Source of the DNA: JAAOII01 sp965207705
Lineage (GTDB): Bacteria; Pseudomonadota; Gammaproteobacteria; CBDBNL01; JAAOII01
Reading direction: 5' to 3'
Length of the DNA stretch: 64,000 bases
Assembly: GCA_965207705.1 (NCBI GenBank)
Contig: OZ242292.1
Location: forward strand, 682,001-746,000
The notes under the pieces were generated by a model. That model searched no databases and was not told the DNA's origin. It worked only from the letters and a program-made list of their open reading frames with translations. Below are positions 25,243 to 33,766 of this stretch, in pieces. The position numbers and the translations under genes were made by a program. How positions within the stretch are numbered: position 1 is the first letter of the stretch; the number at the start of each line of letters is the position of its first letter.

Positions 25243-25548
25243 TTATGCTCCTTCTGAGAAGAAAGTTATTTGTTGCCCTTTCGCCAGGGTCACATACGCT
25301 TTTCTATAACCGCCTTTTTTACCTTTTTTACCGTTAAGTGCATTTCTGGTAGCACGCGGTTTAAGGTTGAGTGAACGAACTGCAGTAACCTTCACATCAA
25401 AAATTTTCTCTACTGCCTCCTTTATCTCTCTCTTATTTGCTTGCGGCAAAACACGAAATACATACTGACGGTACTTATCCGCTACACGGGTCCCCTTCTC
25501 AGATGCATGCGGAGCAGATATTATGCGATATAAAAGTTCTTCGTTCAT
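25243..25548 (-). CDS. rplW: 50S ribosomal protein L23 (uL23)
   Basis: Exit-site protein that docks trigger factor and SRP. It has 101 residues: LLYRIISAPHASEKGTRVADKYRQYVFRVLPQANKREIKEAVEKIFDVKVTAVRSLNLKP. Overlaps the rplD stop by 4 bp. Confidence 0.98.
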   Translation of the reverse strand: MNEELLYRIISAPHASEKGTRVADKYRQYVFRVLPQANKREIKEAVEKIFDVKVTAVRSLNLKPRATRNALNGKKGKKGGYRKAYVTLAKGQQITFFSEGA

Positions 25549-26171
25549 TTGCCTAAATAATCATTGAGTTCTTCACATGCATCTTGGGTCATGAGCAATT
25601 TATCTGCTCCCACCAAAAAAGGCGCTGAAATTGCAGATGCTTCCACAACCTTAACTCGAGGAATATTACGTGAAGCGTAAATTAAATTTTCATCTAAATT
25701 CTTAACTACCACCCTGGTATTACTGTTAGATTTATCCTCTCTTAAATTGTACTTACTTAATAAAGATAAGAATTCTTTTGTTTTAGCACTCTTAAGCTTA
25801 ATATCACTTATAACCACAATCCGTTCATCTTTTATAAGAGCTGAAAAAATACCGCACAGCGCTCCACGATACATCTTGCGGTTAATTTTTTGCTTGAAAG
25901 AACGTGGTTTAGCTGCAAAGGTAACCCCACCTCCCCGCCAAACAGGATTACGTGAGCTCCCAACCCTGGCTCTACCAGTCCCTTTTTGTTTCCATGGTTT
26001 CTTACCACCACCGCTGACTTCTCCGCGCGTCTTTTGTGCTTTGCTACCCTGCCTTTGTCCCGCCAAATGAGAAACAACCGCTTGATGAATTAAAGCAGTA
26101 TTAATTTCCTGTTTAAATACCTTATCAGAAAGCGAAATCTCTTTACTTGTATCCAGTAAACTAACTTTCAT
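25545..26171 (-). CDS. rplD: 50S ribosomal protein L4 (uL4)
   Basis: Tunnel protein and, in E. coli, the autogenous repressor of the S10 operon. The start at 26171 (MKVSLLDTSKEISL) gives 208 residues and overlaps the 3' end of rplC by 11 bp; the open frame continues 11 codons upstream but that part lies within rplC. Conserved loop: GQRQGSKAQKTRGEVSGGGKKPWKQKGTGRARVGSSRNPVWRGGGVTFAAKPR. Confidence 0.97.
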   Translation of the reverse strand: MKVSLLDTSKEISLSDKVFKQEINTALIHQAVVSHLAGQRQGSKAQKTRGEVSGGGKKPWKQKGTGRARVGSSRNPVWRGGGVTFAAKPRSFKQKINRKMYRGALCGIFSALIKDERIVVISDIKLKSAKTKEFLSLLSKYNLREDKSNSNTRVVVKNLDENLIYASRNIPRVKVVEASAISAPFLVGADKLLMTQDACEELNDYLGK

Positions 26172-27087
26172 TTGGTTTATTCTCTTGTTTCGGTTCCACA
26201 TCATCTTTTACTTCTGCGGCGGCGGTATCCATTTGCTCTGTTGCTGCTTCTTGTTTCGGTTCCGCATCACCTTTTACTTCTGCTGCGGCGGTATCCATTT
26301 GCTCTGTTGCTGCTTCTTGTTTCGGCTCCACATCGTCTTTTACTTCTGCTGCGGCGGTATCCGTTTGCTCTGTTGCTGCTTCTTCTTGCCCTAATCGCGC
26401 CTCTTCCCTTTCCTTAATAAGTTTATTGAATAAATTAATCTCTTCTTTTGTTTGCTTGCATGCAGGCTTAACAATCACCTCACTGCCATTTGCTCCCGGC
26501 AACGCTCCCTTAATAAGTAAAAGGTTATTTTCTTCATCAATCAATGCCACCTGAAGCCGTTGCACTGTTTTACGGCAATTACCATATTGCCCTGCCATCT
26601 TTTTACCTTTCCACACCTTGCCAGGCCATTGGCACTGTCCAGTAGAACCAGCATGACGATGAGAAATAGAATTACCATGGGTTGCATCCTGTGCAGAGAA
26701 GTTCCAGCGCTTGATTGTTCCAGCAAAACCTTTCCCTTTTGATACACCAACTGCATCAACCTTCTGTCCTGCAATAAACTGAGTTACGCCAAGAGCATCC
26801 CCTATAGAAAACTCGGATTCTTTGGAAGATTCTATCCTAAACTCTCTGAGATTTTTCCCTGTGGGAACCTTACTTTTAGCATAGTGTCCTCGCAAGGACT
26901 TGCTTAATCTTTGAGGTTTCTGGTTACCTACCGCCACCTGTAATGCGCTATAACCATCTTTATTTGCCGTCTTAATTTGACATATCAAATTTGGCGCGGC
27001 ATGAATCACCGTCACTGGGACAGATGCGCCTTGTTCCTCAAAAACACGAGACATTCCCAACTTAATTCCAACTAATCCTACACTCAT
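26161..27087 (-). CDS. rplC: 50S ribosomal protein L3 (uL3) with repeat-containing tail
   Basis: Core residues 1 to about 212 are a normal uL3: VGLVGIKLGMSRVFEEQGASVPVTVI, GKGFAGTIKRWNFSAQDATHGNSISHRHAGSTGQCQWPGKVWKGKKMAGQYG (region of the methylated Gln). At 308 residues it exceeds E. coli L3 (209) by about 95. The added C-terminus has a charged helix followed by three 22-residue repeats of the type EAATEQMDTAAAEVKDDVEP, coded by three near-identical 66-bp DNA units. Its end overlaps the rplD start by 11 bp. Confidence 0.96.
   Translation of the reverse strand: MSVGLVGIKLGMSRVFEEQGASVPVTVIHAAPNLICQIKTANKDGYSALQVAVGNQKPQRLSKSLRGHYAKSKVPTGKNLREFRIESSKESEFSIGDALGVTQFIAGQKVDAVGVSKGKGFAGTIKRWNFSAQDATHGNSISHRHAGSTGQCQWPGKVWKGKKMAGQYGNCRKTVQRLQVALIDEENNLLLIKGALPGANGSEVIVKPACKQTKEEINLFNKLIKEREEARLGQEEAATEQTDTAAAEVKDDVEPKQEAATEQMDTAAAEVKGDAEPKQEAATEQMDTAAAEVKDDVEPKQENKPNES
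26183..26380 (-). repeat. Three 66-bp tandem repeats in the 3' end of rplC
   Basis: Units at 26183-26248, 26249-26314 and 26315-26380 differ at only a few positions. They encode the 22-residue acidic/Ala-rich repeats of the uL3 tail. Because the unit is a multiple of three, copy-number change would keep the frame and the coupled rplD start intact. Confidence 0.93.
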
Positions 27088-27089
27088 AA

Positions 27090-27764
27090 TTATTCTTCTT
27101 TGGGTTCTGCCGACTTGGCAGAATCTTTAGCTGGTGTTTTAGCAGCTGTTTTTTTGGTTTCTTTCTCCTCCTTAGCTACTGGGGACTTTAATTCGCTTGC
27201 GGCAGGAGCTGGACTGCTTTGCTTAGAATCTGGCTTAGAATCTGGTTTGGAATCTGGTTTGGAATCTGATGAAGGTGTTGGTTTTGCCTTGACTGTTGTC
27301 TTAGTTTTAGCATCCTTAGCTTTCCCGTCCTTAGTTTTGGCATCCTTAGTTTCCCCATCCTTAGTTTTCCCACGCTGGGCTTTCCCGCTCTTACTTTCCC
27401 CGCCTGCAGATTTCCCGCCAGATTTTTTAGAGACCGTCTTAGGCGGCTCTGGAAAACTAATTCTAACTTCTACGCCAGTGGAAAGATTTAATTCTTTTAA
27501 TGCTTCAAGGGTCTTATCTGTTGGAGATAGTATCTCAACCACTCTTTTATAAGTACGGATTTCATATTGATCCCTAGCATCCTTATCAACATGAGAAGAT
27601 ATTAATAGAGTAAACCGCTCCTTCCTCACCGGTAAAGGTATGGGACCTATAACCTTTGCTTGGGTTCTCTTGGCTGCGCCTACTATCTCTTGAGTAGAAG
27701 CATCCAATAACCTGTAGTCAAAGGACTTTAGATTAATTCTAATTTTTTGCGACTCAATTGCCAT
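27090..27764 (-). CDS. rpsJ: 30S ribosomal protein S10 (uS10/NusE) with about 118-residue tail
   Basis: First gene of the S10 block. Residues 1-105 are a complete uS10 (KIRINLKSFDYRLLDASTQEIVGAAKRTQAKVIGPIPLPVRKERFTLLISSHVDKDARDQYEIRTYKR, ending VEVRISF). Family members are normally about 103 residues. Here a Lys/Ser/Asp/Pro/Ala-rich tail of roughly 118 residues follows, with repeats such as TKDGETKDAKTKDGKAKDAK and (SKPD)n. Corresponding 15-bp and 12-bp DNA repeats are at 27301-27375 and 27221-27268. uS10 is also NusE in antitermination, so the tail could affect either role. Confidence 0.96.
   Translation of the reverse strand: MAIESQKIRINLKSFDYRLLDASTQEIVGAAKRTQAKVIGPIPLPVRKERFTLLISSHVDKDARDQYEIRTYKRVVEILSPTDKTLEALKELNLSTGVEVRISFPEPPKTVSKKSGGKSAGGESKSGKAQRGKTKDGETKDAKTKDGKAKDAKTKTTVKAKPTPSSDSKPDSKPDSKPDSKQSSPAPAASELKSPVAKEEKETKKTAAKTPAKDSAKSAEPKEE
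27221..27375 (-). repeat. In-frame 12-bp and 15-bp repeats in the rpsJ tail
   Basis: Four 12-bp units (27221-27268, encoding Asp-Ser-Lys-Pro repeats on the minus strand) and five 15-bp units of the form TTAGTTTTGGCATCC (27301-27375, encoding Lys-Thr-Lys-Asp-x repeats) lie within the uS10 extension. Both unit lengths preserve frame. Confidence 0.88.
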
Positions 27765-28089
27765 TTATAATATCTTTAATAGTTTCAATAACTTCAATAA
27801 TTCCTATACGCTTTTATACGTTTCCTTACGCATTCTCTTACACACCCCTATTACACACCCCCGCAAAACCTGCATCAAACAGAGACAAGTTTCCTCAATG
27901 CCGCATTTCAAAATAATTATTAAAATAATATTATATTGAACACTGCATCCAGTTTTGCAAGTAATTCCTCCGTAAGTGATGACCGCTTACTTATTGCGAT
28001 TCTATCCTCTAATCTTATCCCCAATTTTATCACGGAGTAATCGTAATTATACACACAATAACCCGCAATATATTAACTTATTTATTAAC
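27765..28089. other. Gene-free gap between fusA and rpsJ (325 bp)
   Basis: No open frame here looks coding and no tuf gene is present, although tuf normally sits between fusA and the S10 genes in gammaproteobacteria. On the minus strand a TATAAT lies at 27930-27935 with TTGCAA (27955-27960) 19 bp upstream. These could form a weak promoter for the S10 operon, leaving a leader of about 160 nt. I see no convincing L4-type leader structure or terminator. Confidence 0.6.
27930..27960 (-). promoter_or_regulatory. Possible S10 operon promoter
   Basis: Minus-strand TTGCAA (27955-27960) and TATAAT (27930-27935) with a 19-bp spacer, about 160 bp before the rpsJ start. The perfect -10 makes it plausible; the spacer is longer than optimal. 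Confidence 0.3.
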
Positions 28090-30183
28090 TTACGATGCTT
28101 TTTTAATAATATCTTCTGCTACATTATGTGGAACTTCTGCATACTTTGCAAATTCCATAGAATAACCTGCTCTTCCTTGGGTAGCAGAGCGTAAATTCGT
28201 TGAATAACCAAACATTTCAGCTAAAGGAACATTGGCTCGGATAATTTTCCCTGCCGCTGAATCCTCCACACCCAATACAATGCCGCGTCTTCTATTAAGG
28301 TCGCCTACCACATCTCCCATATAATCTTCAGGCGAAATAACTTCCACTTTCATCAGGGGTTCTAACAGACCAGGCATAGCTTTTTTTGCTGCTTCACGAA
28401 TAGCAATTGAACCAGCCATGCGATAAGCGGATTCGCTTGAATCAACATCATGATATGAACCATCATGCAGAGTTACATGAACTCCTATCATAGGATAACC
28501 CGCGAGGATACCATTTTCCAGCTGAGCTTTCATTCCCTTATCTATTGCAGAGATAAATTCCTTAGGAATAGTGCCGCCAACTATGCGGTTTTCAAATTCA
28601 TAACCATCTTCTGGTTTTAGTGGTTTAACATTAATTACCACGTGTCCATATTGACCGCGACCTCCCGATTGCCTAATGAACTTGCCTTCCACATCATTAA
28701 TGCTGGAGCGAATAAATTCTCTGTATGCAACCTGGGGTTTACCCACATTAGCATCCACATTAAACTCTCTTCTCATTCTTTCCACCAGAACTTCCAAATG
28801 CAATTCTCCCATCCCTGAAATAATTGTCTGACCAGATTCCTCATCAACCTTAACGTGAAAAGACGGATCCTCTTGTGCTAATTTGCCTAATGCAATGCCC
28901 ATCTTATCTTGGTCTTCTTTAGATTTGGGCTCAACAGCCACAGATATAACAGGATCGGGAAACTCCATTTTCTCAAGAATAATCTTCTTGTTGACATCAC
29001 AGAGGGTCTCACCAGTAGTGACTCCTTTTAGCCCTACAGCGGCAGCTATATCTCCAGCCCTAACTTCTTTAATTTCCTGTCTTTGATTGGAATGCATTTG
29101 CAACAGACGCCCTATTCTTTCGCGCTCCTGCTTAGTTGAGTTATAAATCCCATCTCCACTTGAGACAACCCCTGAATAAACTCTAAAAAACGCCAACGAA
29201 CCAACAAAAGGGTCTGTGGCAATTTTGAAAACCAAAGCGGAAAACGGAGCTTCATCATTGCCCTTACGTTCAATTTCCTCATCCCGATCGTCCAAACCCT
29301 TGACAGGTGGAACTTCATCAGGAGACGGCAAATAATCTAAAACACCATCAAGCATTGCTTGCACTCCTTTATTCTTGAAAGCAGTACCGCACATAGCAAC
29401 AATAATTTCTCCAGCCAGCGTGCGCTGTTTGAGCCCTTGTTTAATTTCATCAACGCTTAAGCTCCCGCTATCAAGATACTTATTCATTAAATCTTCATTG
29501 GCTTCCGCAGCAGCTTCAATCATAGCAGAACGATATTTTTCTACTTGCTCCTTTAGCTCCTCAGGTATTTCCTCGCGGCGAAATTGCGTCCCTTGTGATG
29601 CATCATCCCAATAAATTGCTGTTTCTTCAACTAAATCAACTACTCCCTTAAAGTTTTCTTCTGAGCCAATTGCTAATTGCACTGGCACTGGATTTGCTCC
29701 TAATCTAACCTTAATTTGTTCAACAACTCTTAAAAAGTCAGCCCCTGCTCTATCCATTTTATTAACAAAAACTATGCGTGGCACATTATATCTATTTGCC
29801 TGACGCCAAACTGTTTCGGATTGGGGCTCAACACCTGAAGTGGCGCAAAAAACAACAACCGCCCCATCCAGCACACGCAAAGAACGTTCTACTTCAATGG
29901 TGAAATCAACGTGCCCAGGAGTATCAATTATATTAATTCTATGTTTGGCTCGTTTGCCATCCATTCCTTGCCAAAAACAGGTGGTGGCAGCGGATGTAAT
30001 AGTAATGCCGCGCTCTTGCTCCTGCTCCATCCAGTCCATTACTGCGGCTCCTTCATGAACCTCTCCCATCTTATGAGATATGCCTGTATAAAAAAGGATT
30101 CTTTCGGTTGTAGTGGTCTTGCCAGCATCAACATGGGCGGCAATTCCTATATTACGATACAGATTAATCGGTGTCTGTCTCAT
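28090..30183 (-). CDS. fusA: Elongation factor G
   Basis: Translocation GTPase, 697 residues. The P-loop is AHVDAGKTTTTERILFYTG (about 16-34). It is followed by the switch II DTPGHVDFT and the NKMDRAGAD base-specificity motif. The C-terminal domains show GRGQYGHVVINVKPL and DYMGDVVGDLNRRRG. It follows rpsG by 21 bp as in the str operon. The gene after it is rpsJ rather than tuf. Confidence 0.98.
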   Translation of the reverse strand: MRQTPINLYRNIGIAAHVDAGKTTTTERILFYTGISHKMGEVHEGAAVMDWMEQEQERGITITSAATTCFWQGMDGKRAKHRINIIDTPGHVDFTIEVERSLRVLDGAVVVFCATSGVEPQSETVWRQANRYNVPRIVFVNKMDRAGADFLRVVEQIKVRLGANPVPVQLAIGSEENFKGVVDLVEETAIYWDDASQGTQFRREEIPEELKEQVEKYRSAMIEAAAEANEDLMNKYLDSGSLSVDEIKQGLKQRTLAGEIIVAMCGTAFKNKGVQAMLDGVLDYLPSPDEVPPVKGLDDRDEEIERKGNDEAPFSALVFKIATDPFVGSLAFFRVYSGVVSSGDGIYNSTKQERERIGRLLQMHSNQRQEIKEVRAGDIAAAVGLKGVTTGETLCDVNKKIILEKMEFPDPVISVAVEPKSKEDQDKMGIALGKLAQEDPSFHVKVDEESGQTIISGMGELHLEVLVERMRREFNVDANVGKPQVAYREFIRSSINDVEGKFIRQSGGRGQYGHVVINVKPLKPEDGYEFENRIVGGTIPKEFISAIDKGMKAQLENGILAGYPMIGVHVTLHDGSYHDVDSSESAYRMAGSIAIREAAKKAMPGLLEPLMKVEVISPEDYMGDVVGDLNRRRGIVLGVEDSAAGKIIRANVPLAEMFGYSTNLRSATQGRAGYSMEFAKYAEVPHNVAEDIIKKAS

Positions 30184-30204
30184 CTTGGTAATGTATTAGT
30201 AAAG

Positions 30205-30675
30205 TTAGAAACGTAGGTGTGAAAATGCTTTGCTTGACTCTGCCGCCTTATGAACATCAATTTTTTTCTTCATTGCCGTTCCTCTTTCTTCCAAAGCATC
30301 TTGAATTTCGTCTGCGAGTTTTCTGGTCATATTGCCACTCCCTCTATTGCGCGCCGCATTTATCAGCCAGCCCATAGATAAAAATAGTTTTCTATCAGCG
30401 CGTATCTCCGAAGGGACAGAATAGGTCGCTCCGCCAACTCGCCGCGATTTTACTTCTACGACGGGGCTAAGCACTTCTATGACTTGCTCAAAAACTTCTA
30501 ATGGCTCCCGCTTCTGCTTCTTGGCAACTATATCCAAAGCATCATAAACAATTTTTTCGGCAACTGGCTTCTTGCCATTCCACATAAGCATATTGATAAA
30601 CTTAGCCAACTTGACACTGTTATACATAGTGTCTGGCTCTATCTTTCTTTTAACTGCGGCTTTTTTACGTGACAT
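30205..30675 (-). CDS. rpsG: 30S ribosomal protein S7 (uS7)
   Basis: Head-assembly initiator, 156 residues: MSRKKAAVKRKIEPDTMYNSVKLAKFINMLMWNGKKPVAEKIVYDALD, then VKSRRVGGATYSVPSEIRADRK and NMTRKLADEIQDALEERGTAMKKKIDVHKAAESSKAFSHLRF. In E. coli uS7 represses the str operon at the rpsL-rpsG gap; here that gap is only 8 bp, so the same leader structure is unlikely. Confidence 0.98.
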   Translation of the reverse strand: MSRKKAAVKRKIEPDTMYNSVKLAKFINMLMWNGKKPVAEKIVYDALDIVAKKQKREPLEVFEQVIEVLSPVVEVKSRRVGGATYSVPSEIRADRKLFLSMGWLINAARNRGSGNMTRKLADEIQDALEERGTAMKKKIDVHKAAESSKAFSHLRF

Positions 30676-30683
30676 ATTCTTTC

Positions 30684-31058
30684 CTACTTCTTACTTCTTT
30701 TAGCGCCATATTTTGAGCGCCCTTGCTTACGATCTGTCACTCCAGCTGTGTCTAAACTGCCACGAACTGTGTGATAGCGAACGCCAGGAAGATCCTTAAC
30801 TCTCCCGCCGCGAATCAGCACCATAGAGTGCTCTTGTAAATTATGCCCCTCACCACCAATATAGGAAGTTACTTCATAGCCATTAGTTAGGCGAACACGA
30901 CAAACCTTGCGCAATGCGGAATTAGGTTTCTTCGGTGTAGTTGTATACACTCTGAGGCATACGCCGCGTTTTTGCGGGCAGCCCTGCAAAGCCGGAACTG
31001 TGTTCTTCACTGGCTTATCCTTACGCGGTGAGCGTACTAACTGATTAATTGTTACCAT
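30684..31058 (-). CDS. rpsL: 30S ribosomal protein S12 (uS12)
   Basis: Decoding-centre protein and streptomycin-resistance locus, 124 residues. The invariant TTPKKPNSALRKVCRVRLTNG and GEGHNLQEHSMVLIRGGRVKDLPGVRYHTVRG segments carry the lysines usually mutated to resistance in their wild-type form. First gene of the str operon; divergent from ychF. Confidence 0.98.
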   Translation of the reverse strand: MVTINQLVRSPRKDKPVKNTVPALQGCPQKRGVCLRVYTTTPKKPNSALRKVCRVRLTNGYEVTSYIGGEGHNLQEHSMVLIRGGRVKDLPGVRYHTVRGSLDTAGVTDRKQGRSKYGAKRSKK

Positions 31059-31357
31059 CTAATCTTGTATCAATAATAAGGTCTATAAATAATAAGGTCG
31101 CTTATAAAACCGTTATAATAGAATTAACCGATTATTTATCAAAGAATAATAGATTTTTTTAATAAAAATCTCAATAATCTTTTAATAAATAGCTAATATA
31201 CAACAAGTCATAAACAACAAGCGTAAAATGATTATAACAGCATACTTTTACAGATATGTTAATATTTCAACTATTTAACGAATTATTTTACTTATTTTTA
31301 ACTAATCTTTCCTCAATATGTCAACTTTACACTATCATATATCAATTTTGAACAGTA
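31059..31357. other. AT-rich divergent promoter region between rpsL and ychF
   Basis: A 299-bp gene-free region. It contains a 12-bp direct repeat AATAATAAGGTC (31072-31083 and 31088-31099) just upstream of rpsL, and several AT-rich hexamers resembling -10 boxes, including TATCAT at 31333-31338 before ychF. I cannot assign specific promoters with confidence; no tRNA or small gene is visible. Confidence 0.5.
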
Positions 31358-32443
31358 ATGGCTCTTAAGTGCGGTTTAGTTGGTTTACCTAATGTAGGGA
31401 AATCAACTTTATTTAACGCCCTAACTAAATCAGAGGTGCCGGCAGAGAACTTTGCCTTTTGCACCATTGACCCTCATCCTGGAGTAGTAAATGTGCCAGA
31501 TACAAGGTTGGCAAGCATAGCTCAATTATTACAACCAGCCAAGATAGTCCCCACCACTATGGAGTTTGTGGATATAGCTGGCTTAGTAGCGGGGGCATCC
31601 AAAGGCGAAGGACTGGGTAACAAATTTTTATCTCATATCAGAGAAACTGATGCTATTGCGCATATCGTTCGTTGTTTTGAAGGCGGAGGAATTAATCATA
31701 CATTGGATAGCATCTCGCCGTTAAGGGATATAGAAATAATAAACACCGAGCTAGCACTCAGCGATATTGAAGTTGCCACTAAGGCATTGGAAAAACATCG
31801 GCGCAAAGCTGGTTCAGGCGATAAAGAGGCAGTTTATTTATGCAATTTCATTGAAAAGAAAATCATACCACCGCTTAACGAAGGAAAGCAGCTACGTTCT
31901 GTAGAGCTAAGCAAAGAAGAGCAAGAACTTATTGCCCCTTACGGATTTTTAACTCGCAAACCAGTAATCTACGTCCTTAACCAAAGGGACACTGATAATG
32001 TGGATATAAGTGAAGTTAAGAAAATGGCGCAAGAGGAAGGCAGTGGGACTGTTGATATAAACGTGAAAATAGCAGCAGAATTAATGGAACTTGATGATGA
32101 AGAAAGAGAGGACTTCATGCAAGGACTTGCCATTAAGGAAACTGCATTGGACTTATTTATACGCAAATCTTACCAATTACTTGGCTTATTAACTTTTTTT
32201 ACTGCAGGTCCTAAAGAACTACGCGCCTGGACTCTCAAAAATGGCGGCACCGCTGTTGAAGCCGCTGGGGTAATCCATACTGATTTCATAAAACACTTTA
32301 TTCGTGCTGAGGTTATTGCTTACGATGATTATATTAAAAGTGGCGGCGAACAAGGAGCAAAAAAACAAGGGTTATGGCGTCTTGAAGGCAAGGAATACAA
32401 AGTCCAGGATGGAGACATGATGTACTTTCGCACTAGCGCTTAA
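31358..32443 (+). CDS. ychF: Ribosome-binding ATPase YchF (OLA1 family)
   Basis: Universally conserved P-loop protein of the Obg family that prefers ATP and binds ribosomes. It has 361 residues. G1 is GLPNVGKSTLFNALT (about 8-22), followed by DIAGLVAGASKGEGLGNKFLSHIRETDAI (G3), with the altered G4 NQRD instead of NKxD. The C-terminal TGS-like domain shows LLTFFTAGPKELRAWTL and HTDFIKHFIRAEVIAYDDY. Transcribed alone on the plus strand, convergent with dnaQ. Confidence 0.97.
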   Translation: MALKCGLVGLPNVGKSTLFNALTKSEVPAENFAFCTIDPHPGVVNVPDTRLASIAQLLQPAKIVPTTMEFVDIAGLVAGASKGEGLGNKFLSHIRETDAIAHIVRCFEGGGINHTLDSISPLRDIEIINTELALSDIEVATKALEKHRRKAGSGDKEAVYLCNFIEKKIIPPLNEGKQLRSVELSKEEQELIAPYGFLTRKPVIYVLNQRDTDNVDISEVKKMAQEEGSGTVDINVKIAAELMELDDEEREDFMQGLAIKETALDLFIRKSYQLLGLLTFFTAGPKELRAWTLKNGGTAVEAAGVIHTDFIKHFIRAEVIAYDDYIKSGGEQGAKKQGLWRLEGKEYKVQDGDMMYFRTSA

Positions 32444-32445
32444 AA

Positions 32446-33186
32446 TCAGCTATTATCAGTTACGATTCCAATCTCTTGCACTATGCGATTATGGGCAGCC
32501 AGCTCCTCCGCGCTGGGTTTTATTACGCGAAAAGGTCCCAGTTCTTCAAAGTTTACTTGAGCGTTTACAACATCGGTTTTATTTTCCGCCACGTTAAAAT
32601 CCAAACCTGACTGAGTTAAACACATACTCTCATAAACTCCGCCAAGCAAGCGCGCATCAATCAACGCTCCATGTCCTTTATCTCTGGCAGAAGAATCTAT
32701 GCCTAACCTGGCCAGCAATGCATCCAAACTATTTGATTGGCCTGAATACTTACTTTGAGCTATCACAAGAGTATCCTCAACCTTCAAACATAAGTCCTCA
32801 ACTCGGGTAAATTGCCGTCGCTGCTCTTGAGCTAACAAAGCTAACTCAAAATTCAGATAATACAAATCAAAAGGCGCATTATGGATAATGAGTGTCGCGT
32901 CGTGAATAAACTCTTCAAACTCTTCCGCCACCGTAGAAAATAGCGGCTTATCCTCCAAAAATTTATCACTAATACCATGCACTTTAATTGCATCGGGATG
33001 TATCTTTTTTTGTGGGTTCAAATAATAATGAAAAACCCCTTTTTTTTCAGTATTCTTATTTTCTCCAGTGTTGTTATCCTGGGAGGAACCCACTGGCGAA
33101 TATTCCAATTCCACTGCGCCAATTTCTATGATGCGGTCATTCTTACAAATACCTGTGGTTTCAGTATCAAGGACTATCCGTCTCAT
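32446..33186 (-). CDS. dnaQ: DNA polymerase III epsilon subunit (3'-5' proofreading exonuclease)
   Basis: Proofreading subunit of the replicative polymerase. The 246-residue DEDDh exonuclease shows Exo I DTETTG (Asp7, Glu9), Exo II HNAPFDLYYLNFE and Exo III GHGALIDARLLGGVYE. The C-terminal half contains the typical polymerase-alpha-binding tail region. A Gly/Asn/Glu-rich insert (about residues 33-48) is longer than usual. It follows rnhA by 6 bp, the well-known rnhA-dnaQ pairing, but here co-directional rather than divergent as in E. coli. Confidence 0.96.
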   Translation of the reverse strand: MRRIVLDTETTGICKNDRIIEIGAVELEYSPVGSSQDNNTGENKNTEKKGVFHYYLNPQKKIHPDAIKVHGISDKFLEDKPLFSTVAEEFEEFIHDATLIIHNAPFDLYYLNFELALLAQEQRRQFTRVEDLCLKVEDTLVIAQSKYSGQSNSLDALLARLGIDSSARDKGHGALIDARLLGGVYESMCLTQSGLDFNVAENKTDVVNAQVNFEELGPFRVIKPSAEELAAHNRIVQEIGIVTDNS

Positions 33187-33192
33187 TTATTA

Positions 33193-33636
33193 TTAGTTTG
33201 TTGGACGATGCTCTTCTAAAGCGGCACGCGCTAGTTTATCTGCCCGTTCATTCACATCATCATTGTCATGTCCCCTAATCCAATGCCAACTTACTGACAC
33301 TTGTTGACACAAAGCATCTAATGCTTTCCATAGCTCAACATTCTTAACTGGTTTATTACTGGCAGTTTTCCAATCCTTAGCACGCCAATTATTAATCCAT
33401 TCGGTTATTCCTTTTTGCACATATTGAGAGTCAGTGAAAATCTTTATTTGTTGTCCGCCACTTACTTTCTTTATTCCCTCAATAGCAGCAATAAGTTCCA
33501 TTATATTATTCGTAGTTTGCGCAGCACCTCCATAAATAATCTGCTCATTGATGCCGGGGTTAATAATTGCCGCCCAACCCCCAGGACCAGGATTACCTGA
33601 ACAAGCGCCATCTGTATATATTGTGAATACTGCCAT
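33193..33636 (-). CDS. rnhA: Ribonuclease HI
   Basis: Cleaves RNA in RNA-DNA hybrids. It has 147 residues with the catalytic carboxylates: Asp9 (IYTDGACSGNPGPGGWAA), Glu47 in the NNIMELIAAIEG helix, Asp69 in IFTDSQYV, and the C-terminal Asp in NERADKLAR. HWIRGHDNDD contains the catalytic His loop. Directly upstream of dnaQ. Confidence 0.97.
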   Translation of the reverse strand: MAVFTIYTDGACSGNPGPGGWAAIINPGINEQIIYGGAAQTTNNIMELIAAIEGIKKVSGGQQIKIFTDSQYVQKGITEWINNWRAKDWKTASNKPVKNVELWKALDALCQQVSVSWHWIRGHDNDDVNERADKLARAALEEHRPTN

Positions 33637-33766
33637 AATGATTATATTTTATAATAATATTTCCGTATTACCAGCTATGATTAAAAAGAAAGGGCGGATG
33701 AAGTCACGAATGAGTCCAACCGCCCCGAGTGTTGCGTACCTATGAAATATGCTATAAAATATGCTT

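Noticed and set aside
31072..31099. Direct repeat AATAATAAGGTC before rpsL as an operator
   Set aside because: Short, AT-rich, and with no known regulator of this operon binding such a site; kept only as a note in the intergenic description.
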